The notes beneath the pieces were generated by a model. The model saw only the letters and a list, made by a program, of their open reading frames with translations, had not been told where the DNA came from and did not search any database. DNA of 64,000 nucleotides from NCBI GenBank assembly GCA_964036295.1, contig OZ038466.1:15286001-15350000 (forward strand), in the 5' to 3' direction. The translations under genes were made by a program, and so were the position numbers. The DNA is from Plumapathes pennacea (lineage: Eukaryota; Cnidaria; Anthozoa; Antipatharia; Myriopathidae). Below, piece by piece: positions 38,201-50,200 of the stretch (positions are counted from its first letter, which is position 1; each line of letters opens with the position of its first letter).

Positions 38201-41200
38201 GCTTAAGGGTACTAATAGGAATGTAGTATCTAAGTTTATTTAAAATGCCTATATTCTTTGCAAGTTTATTATTAACATGTTTTATATGTGCATCCCATTG
38301 TAAGTGGTTATCAATAAAAACACCTAGATATTTTATCTGTGTTTTTTCCTCTATGTTACATGTTGTTATTGATATATTTACCTTTTTCCTAGGGGAAGTA
38401 ATAAGCATATAGTTTGTCTTCTTAAAATTAATTGTGAGTTTATTTACAGCACAGTATTCTACAACATTTGTAAGTTCCTCATTTATAACTCTTTCTAATT
38501 CATTCAGATGTTTTGAGGAGTAAAAAATATTGGTATCATCTGCAAATATTCTAAATAGTAATTTCCTTGATGAATTTGGAAGGTCATTTATATATAAGAG
38601 GAATAAAAACGGGCCTAGCGTCGATCCTTGTGGAATGCCACACGTTATATTTGTTAAACTAGACTTTGTATCATTTATTTGTACATATTGTTTCCGATCG
38701 TTTAGATAACTAGTAAACCATGTGTGGGGTAGTCCTCGGATTCCATACTTGTACATTTTTGCTAAGAGTATTCGGTGATTTATCGTATCAAATGCTTTCG
38801 AGAAATCTAAAAAAATTCCACATGTGATTTGTCTTTCATCTAAGGCTGTTTTTAGATTCTCTACTGTTTCCAAAATTGCATACTCAGTTGAGTGGCCTTT
38901 TCTAAATCCAAATTGATATTTGTATAATATACTTTGCTTTTCCAGAAAAAGTATAAGCTGATTATGGACTAGTTTTTCAAGTACTTTGCTAAAAACAGAC
39001 AGAATAGCTATAGGTCTGTAGTTCCCAGGTTCAGTTGCACTTCCACTTTTAAACACTGGGGTTATTCTTGAAATTTTGAAAATATCTGGTACTATTCCTG
39101 TTGTAATTGATTCATTATATATTTTAGTAAAAGGAATTGAGAGGGGGGCACTTGCTAATTTAATAAATTTATTAGGTATGTTAATATAAGCCTTGTCCTC
39201 TTTCAAGTTAGCAAATAGAGCAAGCACTTGAGATTCGGTCACTAGGGACAAGATAAAGCTAGAAGAGGGAGATTTATTTATATACTGAGTAGGCTCCTTT
39301 GTTGTTTGGTTACATTTTATCTTGCTTGCCAGGTTTGGGCCTACATTTGCAAAAAAGTTATTGAATTGGTCAGCTATGTCAGCCACATCAGTATAGGTCT
39401 TATTGTCATAGGTGATTCTAGTAGGGACTGTCCCTTAGTTTTTCTTTTGATCAGATTACCTATAAGCTTCCAAGTTGATTTGAGGTTGTCCTTATATCTT
39501 AAGAATTGAGAACAATAATAGCCAGTCTTTTATTTTTTAAATGTGTTAGTGTATTTGCATACTTTTTGTATATCTTAATTTTATCAGGGTTCTTACTGAG
39601 AAAATGTGTATGGTACATTTTTTGTTTTCTTTTGATAGATTTGAGAATTCCAGCTGTGAGCCATGGTCTATTTAATTGTCTTTGCTTACTTCGATTGGCC
39701 TGTTTTATAGGAGCATGCTTATTAACAATATTATTTATAACAGTAATAGCATCATTAGTTTTCTCATTCAAGTTTTTAGTAGGTAAGAGGATTTCATCCC
39801 AGTCTATAGAATTTATATCACCTAAAAATTGCTTATTGTTGAATTTAGAATAATCTCTATAGAAACGTGTGTTAGTAGTTTTGTTGATTTGTGATTTTAG
39901 AATACAGAGCACTGGTAAATGGTCAGACAGATCTGCAGTTATTATTCCTGATATAACTTGGGAAATGGGTGCATTAGTATATATATGGTCAATAAGGGTT
40001 GAAGTATGATCGGTTATTCTAGTAGGTTTGGTTATGATAGGGAGGAGACCATTAGTATAAAGCATATCAATATATTCTTCAGTTGGAGAGTGTGTATTAA
40101 TCTTTAAAAAATCAATGTTCATATCCCCAAAGATATAAATTTGATATTTAGGATTTAAAACTTTAATTATATTATTTAATTGGGTAGTGAATTCGGAGAG
40201 GTTATACGTAGGGTGTCTATATATACAGCCAAGTATTATTGGTTTTTTATTTTTGCCATTATCAATTTGGGCCCAGCAAGATTCAACTAAGTTCATATCA
40301 AATTTTATATCAGGTCTGGGGATAGTTTTTAAGCTGTTATTTATATACAGAGCAGCCCCACCAGCGTTTGTCGGAGAATCAGTATGATAAAAGTTATAGG
40401 ATTCTATATCAACATTAGCTACTGAAAATTCATTTAACTTTGTTTCAGTAACCCCTATTATATCAGGTTTGGAATCTAGCGTGCAGAGCATTTCTTCAAT
40501 TAAATTAAAATTTTTAGACAAGCTTCTAATATTGCAGTGGAGAATAGTAAAGGTAGGAGAGCCATACTCGTCAATTACTTTGTTTAATTTAGAGACTGAG
40601 AGATAGTCGGAACGGGGAGTTGATAACATTAAGTCAGGGTCACCTTCGTCAGATTTGTCGGGGTTAGAAAATAGGTCATAGAGATCAAAATTACTATTTA
40701 ATCTACCAGACCAGCTGCCAGGTAAATTGTCGGATGATGAATAAAAGGGTACATTACTTACGGTTTCCTGATTGTCAGCCATGTTGAATGTACAGTTAGG
40801 TTTGTGCTAGGTAGTCCAGATACTCCTCAAACTTCTTGAACGTTACGAAGCAGTGAGCGCGCGAGGTGTCAGTTTCTCTTAACATAATTTTACCGTTCAC
40901 AGTCCATAAGTATTTATAGTTCTTATCTCGCTTGAAGTCCAATATCTTGCCAAATAGTCTCTTTCTGTACGGAGTTAGACTTTCATTTACGTGTATTGCA
41001 GCTTTATGACTAATGACAGAAGATTCCTGCTGTGCATGGACTGTAGGGAGATCCTTAGTACGTTTCGTCCGCAGCTTGCTCCTCTTCTTGTAGATTTCAT
41101 CTCGCTTCGCACGTCTCATGAACTTTACAATTAGCCGGTCTTGGGTCTTCTTAGTTGGCGGCAGTCTGTGAGCCACAGATATATCACTCTCCTCAAGCTG

Positions 41201-44200
41201 TACATCAATAAGACTTGCCATTTCGACCACAAGCTTCACTGGGTCGTCATTTGGGACGATTGGTATGCCAGTTATTTCGAGCGAGTCTCACCGTGAATAT
41301 TGTTCTATTTCGTCGAGGTGGACCTCGATGCCGTAACTTTCATCTCTTCCTTTCTCCACATCTGCCTCAATTTCTTTGATTCGCCTTTCAGTAGTTTCAG
41401 CCTGCATTTTCACACCCTGGATAGTCGTCAGGACCGTGTCGTGCTTAGTAGATAGGAAATTTTGTGAAGCTTCAATGTCATCAAGCCTCTTGTGAATGGC
41501 CGCCATGTCTTCTTTCAAGCCTTTGATTTCACCAGAAATTTCCCTCCTGACATCGATAATGAATTCCGTTTTCCAAATATTACGAAGATCTTCTTTAGTT
41601 AGAGCCATTCCTATGGTTTTTTGTAATTTCTTGCGCATTCGACAGATTTGTTAGTACATTTCCCACTGCAGTGGACAACGCGTTCGCGCCCATTGGAGCA
41701 GCAATACGTATCAATACGTAGAGAACGAGTGTCAGTGTTTGGAAAGAGTGCATGTGATATGATTTGCAGGTTTCTCCCAAGAACCACTTTTCTCACTTCG
41801 GATGCGACGTCAAAGAGAAACTCATCGAAGAAAAGCACTGTTTCCAGTTTGAAAGAAATTCAAAAGTCAAAGCGTGGGAGAATGGGAGGCAAATTTCCAC
41901 ATTGGATCGGTGACCCCCTCCTGCAATGTGATTTTTTAAAATCACATTGAAAAAAATATAATCATACTAAAATGTCAGCGGTCGCCCCACTGTATTAATA
42001 ACTAACCAACCTTGAATCAGCGTTAAGGTCTCAATAAAGGTTCGCGAGTCCCTCTCGGAAAAAAAATTACTGTAGTGTTTCAATTTAACGTACATACACT
42101 ATTATATATCGTTGTAAAGGTCTTGGATTGCAGAATATAAATCTGTTGTTATCGGTTTCAAGCACACTAAATATTAATCAAAAGTACGATTTAGGTTAAA
42201 TTGAAAATTGAAACGGAAATCAAAACTTTTGTTGGTTTGGTTCATAAATGCTAAAACAGCTTTTTCCCGATACTCAGTGAAGTTGACTAAAATATCGTGT
42301 CAGCGAATTTTGATCAGTTTTCTTTCAAGGATTTTATTCTCCTTTAAAGTGGAGGGTGCGTTTCGGAACCCGTTTTTTTATACTAACTGTCCAATAAAAC
42401 AGGAACAAAAAATTATCGCTGACACGGTATTTAAGAAACGCTCGTCTTCTGCATCTCACAAAATTATATTTGTTACAGAGTGTGAATACTCGAAAGCCTC
42501 ACAGAAGAAACGCATTTAGTGAAAAAAACATAAATATTGAAGCGAAGCCTAGCTTATCGTGGATCGACTGTGCATGAAAAGGTAAGTCACACATTACTCT
42601 TTTCTTGCTGGCTAACTTTTCACTCCAAAGCCCAAAATGCAGAGTCGCTCAACCTTTAAGAAGCAAGTGTATGAGTGTTTGTTTTATACCAATAGGTTTC
42701 ATTTGAGCAAGGTGTGAAAGTTATCTATACTGTGTGATATTTTTCTGGTGAAAAACTGAAACTCTCTTTTGGGAGTTTCGCTCTTGTCCCTACTTTCCAA
42801 TTTAGTTTCTTCTGGTCTCGACCCCACCCAACGAGCTCACTGGCAACGCCAGTCTTGTTTACAATATAATTGCGGTTTTGTTCACAGCATGCTCAGTCAT
42901 TCGCAACTAACAAACTCACTGCTTTGGACTATTTCGGTATAGTTTTCATTTCTAGTTTACAATTACCACTGTGAAACAAAGGCTACATGATCGATTGGAA
43001 GAAATATTTCAACAGGCACTGTATGATAAGCCAAAGCATTTTGACAACTGTCATGCTCGCGTGCAGCAAAACATGTAATATATTCACAGAGCAGCCTTTG
43101 TGGAGTCTTAAATGGCGAGAATGGATATTTTTCGTCGCAAAAACAGTTATAATTTCGGCGAAAGAAACTTTACAAAAGAGCTATAGTATGTACGAGGCAA
43201 CAGATGTCATGTACAGTGTACAGCATATTTAAATCATCATTGTTTACGGCTAAAGTTCGTCATGGCTTTGGTGTCCGTTTTTGACTTGGTATCTTTCCAG
43301 AGGTATTTCGTGTCGCCACAGAAAGTTCGTCGGGGCTAGATATTTAGCGGCAACAGAGTTATTTGCAATCCCATAGCGATGTCCATTAAATATAATCGAA
43401 TCCATCAAACATTTGTTTACGGTTATTACGATGAACCTATAAACGCCAAGCCAAAAATCGTTCCCTGAAATCCAGTTTACCTGTGCATGCTCCACAGAGC
43501 CAAACGGTGTTGAGTTTGGATGGGATAAAGCATATGGTTTTAACGTACAATTCAGTCACGGCGCCCACATCTCAAGTTGTTCACGAAGTCACCTTACGTC
43601 ATTGCATATCACATGATACTATGAACCAATCACCGTGTGCTGATTCTCGACCCAGAAAAGAAAAACATGAAAAAACTAGACTGGCCTTGCCAGTGAGCTT
43701 GCGGCGTGAGTTGGGTCGAGACCACAATATAAAATGGAAAGTAGGGGACAAGAGCAGAACTCCCAAGAGAGACTTCCAGTTTCTCACCATAAAAATATCA
43801 CACAGTATAGAGAACTTGGCTTTTGACACCTTGCTCTTTTGACACCTTGATTAAACTAAAAATTATTATTACAACACTCCTACACTTGCTTCTTAAAGGT
43901 TGAGCGACCCTGCATCTTGACAATGCGTGACATATCTTTTTATGCACAATCGATTATGACAGTTTGACCTTGACTCTTATTTCTAATCAGAGGCCACGAT
44001 TAATCCAGCCTTCGCTTCACTACTTATGTGTTTTCTTTTATTAACTCAATACGTTTCTTCTATCAGGCTTTCGAGTATTCATGCTCTTTAACAAACATAA
44101 AATTGAAAGCAAGGAATGTCACGCGAGAGATGTTTACAATATTATTGCGCTTTTGTTCACAGTGTGTTCAGTCCATTTGTGACTGCAAACTCAATCCTCA

Positions 44201-47200
44201 GAATTATTTCGGTGTATTTTTCATTTCTGGTATTCAATGACCATTGCGAAACAAAGGCTACATGATTGAATGAAAGAAACACTTCAACAGGCAATGTACG
44301 ATAAGCAGAAGAATTTTATGAGGCAACAGATGTCATGTACAGAGTAAAGCATAAAGCGTCATTGTTTTACGGCTAAAGCTCACCGTAGCTTTGGTTTCTG
44401 TTTTCGCCCTGTTATCTTTCCAAAAGTATTTCGTGTCACCACAGAAAGTTTCGTCGGGACTAAATATTTATCGGCGACAGAGATATTTGCAATGCCCCAG
44501 CGGTATCCATCAAATATTTGTTTACGGCTATTCTCAAAGCTTCCGCGGTGAACGCAAATCAAAATCGTTCCCGAAAATCCAGTTTATCCGTGTATATTCC
44601 ACAGAGCCAAATGGTGTTGAGTTTGGATGGGATGCAGTTAACTTTTACACACAAGTAACGAGCAATTCACTGGCCACATCTCGAGTTGTTTAGCGAAGTC
44701 AATTACGTCATTGCTTAGCACGTGATAATATGAAACAATCACCGTGCTGATTCTCAACCCACAAAAGTAAACATAAACATAAACATAAGTATTGAAGCGA
44801 AGGTTGGATTAATCATGGCCTCTGATTAGGAATAAGTTAGGAGTTACTCAACCTTTGAGAAGCAAGTGTATGAGTGCTGCAATGATAAATTATAGTTTAG
44901 TCAGGTTTTATTTGAGCAAGGTGTCAAAAGCCAAGTTCTCTATACTGTGTGATATTTTTCTGGTGAGAAACTGGAAGTCTCTCTTGGGAGTTCTGCTCTT
45001 ATCCCTATTTTCCGTTTTAGTATATTCTGGTCTCGATGCAACTCACGCCGCGAGTTCACTGGCAACGCCAGTCTAGTTGCTCGTGGCTGCGGCAAGCTTA
45101 AAAATGGAGGTTTTTTTTCTTTTTCTGGGTCGAGAATCAGCACACGGTGATTGGTTCATATTATCACGTGATCTGCGATGACTTAATTGACTTTGCTAAA
45201 CAACTCGAGATGTGGCCAGTAAATTGCCCATTACTTGTGTGTAAAAGTTAACTGCATTTCGACAAACTCAGCACCGTTTGGCTCTGTGGAACATGCACAG
45301 ATAAACTGGATTTTAGGGAATGATTTTGGCTTGCGTTCTTAAGTTCACCGCGGAAGCTTTGAGAATAGCCGTAAACAAGTGTTTGATGGATACCACTGCA
45401 GGATTGCAAGTATCTCTGTCGCCGCTAATTATTTAGTCCCGACGAAACTTTCTGTGGTGACACGAAATACTTCTGGGAAAATAACAGGCCAAAAACGGAA
45501 ACCAAAGCTACGATGAGCTTTAGCCATAAAACAAATGGCGATTTATGCTTTACACTGTACATGACATCTGTTACCTCATAAAATGCTTCTGCTTATCGTA
45601 CATTGCCTGTTGAAATGTTTCTTTCATTCGATCATGTAGCCTTTGTTGTATACTAGAAATGAAAAATGCACCGAAATAGTCCTGAACATTGAGTTTGCAG
45701 GCACAAATGGGCTGAACACACTGTGAACAAAACCACAATAATATTGTAAACATGTCTCGTGTTACATTCCTCGCTTTCAATTTTATGTTTGTTACAGAGT
45801 ACGAATATTAGAAAGCCTGATAGAAGAAATGCATTCAGTTAATGAAAGAAAACATATAAGTATTGAAGCGAAGACTGGATTAATCGTGGCCTCTGATTAG
45901 AATTAAGTGTCGAAGTCAAACTGTCAAAATCAATTGTGCATAAGAAGATGTCACGCATCCTCAAAATGCAGGGTCGCTCAACCTTTAAGAAACAAGTGTA
46001 TCAGTGTTGTAATGGTAATTCATAGTTTAATCAGGTTTCATTTGAGCAAGGTGTCAAAAGCCAAGTTCTCTATACTGTGTGATATTTTTCTGGTGAGAAA
46101 CTGGAAGTCTCTCTTGGGAGTTCCGCTCTTGTCCCTACTTTCTATTTTAGTATATTCTGGTCTCGACACAACTCACGCCGCGAGCTCACTGGCAACGCCA
46201 GTCTGTTGCTCGCAGGCGTGGCCTGACAAGCTTAAAATCACAGGCCATGTGTTTTTCGTCATGTTATTAGTTTTTTTCTGGGTTACGAATCTACACACGG
46301 TGATTGGTTCAGATTATCACGTGATATGCAATAACGTAATTGACTTCGTTAAACAACTCGAGTGTGGCCAGTGAATTGCTCGTTCCTTGTGTGTAAAAGT
46401 TAACTGCATTTAATCCAAACTCAACACCGTTTGGCTTTGTGGAACACGCACTGATAAACTGGATTTTAGGGAACGATTTTGGCTTGCGTTCATTAGTTCA
46501 CAGCGGAAGCTTTGAGAATAGCCGTCAACAGATGTTTGATGGATACCGCTGGGGGATTGCAAATATCTCTGTCGCCGCTAAATATTTAGTCCCAACGAAA
46601 CTTTCTGTGGTGACATGACATACTTCTGGGAAGAAAACAGGCCGAAAACGGAAACCAAAGCTACGATGAGCTTTAGCCGCAAAACAATGGCGATTTATGC
46701 TTTACTCTGTACATGACATCTATTGCCTCATAAAATTCTTCTGCTTATCGTACATTACCTGTTAAAATGTTTCATTTGATTTCAATTTCATTTGATCATG
46801 TAGCCTTTGTTTTGCAATGGTCATTGTATACCAGAAATAAAAAATATACCGAAATAGTCCTGAGCACTGAGTTTGCAGTCACAAATGGACTGAACACACT
46901 GTGAACAAAACCGCAATAATATTGTAAACAAGTCTTGTGTTGGGCTCGTGTTACATTCCTCGCTTTCAATTCTATATTTTGTTACAAAGCACTAATACTC
47001 GAAAGCCTGCTAGAAGTAAAGTGCATTCAGTTAAAAAACAAGACAGACTAGTATTGAAGTGAAGGCTGGATTAATCGTGGCCTCTGATTAGAATTAAGTG
47101 TTCGAAGTCAAACTGTCAAAATTGATTCATAAAAAGACAAGTCACGCATTACTCAGATTTACTCGGTGGATAACAGTTTCGCTTCTAAGCTCACTCAACC

Positions 47201-50200
47201 TTTAAGAACCAGGTGTATGAGTGTTGTAATGATAAATTTATAGTTTAATCAGGTTTCATTTAAGCAAGGTGTCAAAAGCCAAGTTCTCTATACTGTTTGA
47301 TATATTTCTGGTGAGAAACTGGAAGTCTCCCGGAAGTTCCGCTCTTGTCCTTGCTTTCTATTTTAGTTTATTCTGCTCTCGACACAATTTGTCTGAGTGT
47401 CATTATTTCACTGCCTACTTCTTTTGCATGCGAAATGGGTGTTAATGGAAGTTTACACTTCAGTGTAAACTTGAGTTAACAACCTGAGCTTGCGTTACTG
47501 GCGTGCCTACATATTAGCCATAGCTTGCCATTAACACATCGGCATTTTACAATATCCTGTTGACAGTTTACTGTCAGTAGCCTTATCTCTGCAGCACATG
47601 TTGGAATGCTTTTAGAACCTGATACACTCCGTATCACTTACGCATTGGTCCTTTTAGTTCAGCTTCAACCAGTCAGGAAGGCAAGAACATGGCCTCGCTA
47701 CCTGTTTGCGTGAGTGAGAAACTCGACTCAACACCATTTGGCTCTGTGGAACATGCACGGATAAACTGGATTTCAGGGAACGATTTTGCTGGCGTTCTTA
47801 AGTTCACCGGCGGAAGCTTTGAGAATAGCCGTAAACAAATGTTTGTAGCGATGATTCGATTATGTGATGGATACCGCTACGGGATTGCAAATAACTCTGT
47901 CGCCACTAATTATTTAGTCTCGATGGAACTTTCTGTGGCAAAACGAAATACTTTGAGAAGATACCAGGCCGAAAATGGACACCAAAGCTACAATGAATGT
48001 TTAGCCGTAAACATTTTACACTGTACATGACATATGTTGCCTCATTTTTTTACTGTAGCTGTTTTGTACAGTTTTTTCGCCAAAAATATATCCTTTTGTG
48101 TGACGAACATCCATCCTCGTAGCTTAAAACTCCACCAACGTGGCTTTGTGAGTATATTATATGTATCATACTGCGAGCCTGTGCCATCAAAATGCTTCGG
48201 TTTATTGTAGAGTGCCTGTTGAAGTGTTTCTTCAATTCGATCATGTAGCCTATGTTTTGCAATGGTAACTGCGTGCTAGAAATGAAAAACACACCTGAGC
48301 ATTGAGTTTGCTAGTCACAAATGGACTGAACACGCTTGAAACAAAACCGCGATAATATTGTAAACAACTCTAGTGTTGCATTCCTCGCTTTCAATTTTAT
48401 ATTTGTTACAGAGCACGAATACTCGAAAGCCTACTAAAAGAAACACATTCAGTAAAAAAAAACATATAAGTATTGGAGCGAAGGCTGGCCTCTGAAATAG
48501 GTGAAATAGGTGTTCGAGACTGTCAAAATCGACAAGTCACGCACCAGGGTCACGCATTACTCTTTTTTTCTGGTTGACCTTTCACCCCTAAGCTCAAAAT
48601 GCAGAGTCTCTTAACCTTGAAACAAATGTATGAGTTTTGTATGAAATTTTCTAATTTCATTTGAGCAAGGTCTCAAAAACCAAGTTCTCTATGCTGTATA
48701 ATATTTTTCTGGTGAGACTGAAACCCTGTGGGGTACTCCGATATATGAGCTATATAAATATGTGCCATATACATTTTTGAAGTTAGGTCTGAAATAGGGT
48801 ATAGAAAATATAATATCTTGGTCTAAAACAGGCTAAGAGTTTTCAGGGCTGGGCGGCACACCCACCCAAAATTATGATGAGTACCCCCTCCCCCGTGGGG
48901 GACTGAAAATTTCTCTTGGGAATCTCGCTCTTGTCCCTACTTTTAACTTTAGTTTATTCTGGTCTCAACCAAACTCACGCCACGAGCACACTGGCAATGG
49001 GTTCTGGGTTCCGAATCAGCACACGGTAATTGGCTCACATTGTCACGTGATATGCAATGACGTAAGGTGATTGCGAACAACTTGAGATGCGGGAGATTGA
49101 ATTGTATTTTATACTTGTGTGTAAAGCTAGCTGCGTCTCATCCAAACTCAACACCGTTTGGCTCTGTGGAACATGCATGGATAAACTGGATTTCAGGGAA
49201 TGATTTGGCTTGCGTCCTTAAGTTCACCAGCGGAAGCTTTGAGAAGAGCCGTAAACAAATGTTTGTAGTGATGGATTCGATTATTTGATGGATACCTCTA
49301 CGGGATTGCAAATAACTCTGTTGCCGCTAATTATTTAGTCCCGATGGATCTTTCTGTGGCAAAACAAAATACTTTGAGAAGTAAACGGACACCAAAGCTA
49401 CGATGACTGTTTAGCCATGAACATTTTACACTGTACATGACATATGTTGCCTCATTTTTTTACTGTAGCTGTTTTGTACAGTTTTTTCGCCGAAAATATA
49501 TCCTTTTGTGTGACGAAAACATCCATCCTCGTAGCTTAAGGCTACGTTTACACTATACCAGATAGGATTTTGAGCCATTTGCAAAAACCTATCCGATACA
49601 GTGTAAACACGAAAAGATCGGTCCAGAGCGACTTTGGCCAAAAAACCTATCCTGTACAGTGTAAACACAAGGCCAGTCCGGAACATCTTTGTCACAATCA
49701 ATTAATGCAAATTAGAGCGTTTTCCTATCCGATACGGGTCTGTACCACTTTCAGAAGCAGAGCGGAGTAACAGTGCTCCATTTCAAAAATGGCTCCGAAA
49801 ACAGCATATCCAATGTAAACGGAAGGCCTATCCGGTACATTTTTGCGACGCTACGGAAAGCTATCCGGTATAGTGTAAACGTGGCCCAAAACTCCACCAA
49901 CGCAGCTTTGTGAGTGTATTACATGTATCATGTTGCGAGCCTGTGCCGTCAAAATGCTTCGGTTTATCGTAGAGTGCCTGTTGAAATGTTTCTTCAATTC
50001 GATCATGTAGCCTATGTTTTGCAATGGTAACTGTATGCTAGAAATGAAAAACACACCGAAATAGCCCTGAGCATTGAGTTTGTTAGTCACAAATGAACTG
50101 AACATGCTGTGAAACAAAACCGTGAGAATGTTGTAAACAATTCTCGTGTTACATTCCTCGCTTTCAATTTTATATTTGTTACAGAGCATGAATACTCAAA

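Larger units (their letters stand above)
37294..41990 (-). mobile_element. Near full-length CR1/L2-like LINE
   Basis: On the minus strand: a 5' leader (41990-41609), ORF1, ORF2 (endonuclease plus reverse transcriptase), a 3' leader with A/T-rich repeats and a terminal (AATG)n tail at about 37294-37316. The 4.7-kb length and order fit a complete element. Three frame breaks (near 41260, 39500 and 39430) make it inactive, but it is far better preserved than the other elements, suggesting recent insertion. A fragment related to the leader lies at 51190-51270 on the plus strand. Confidence 0.85.
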
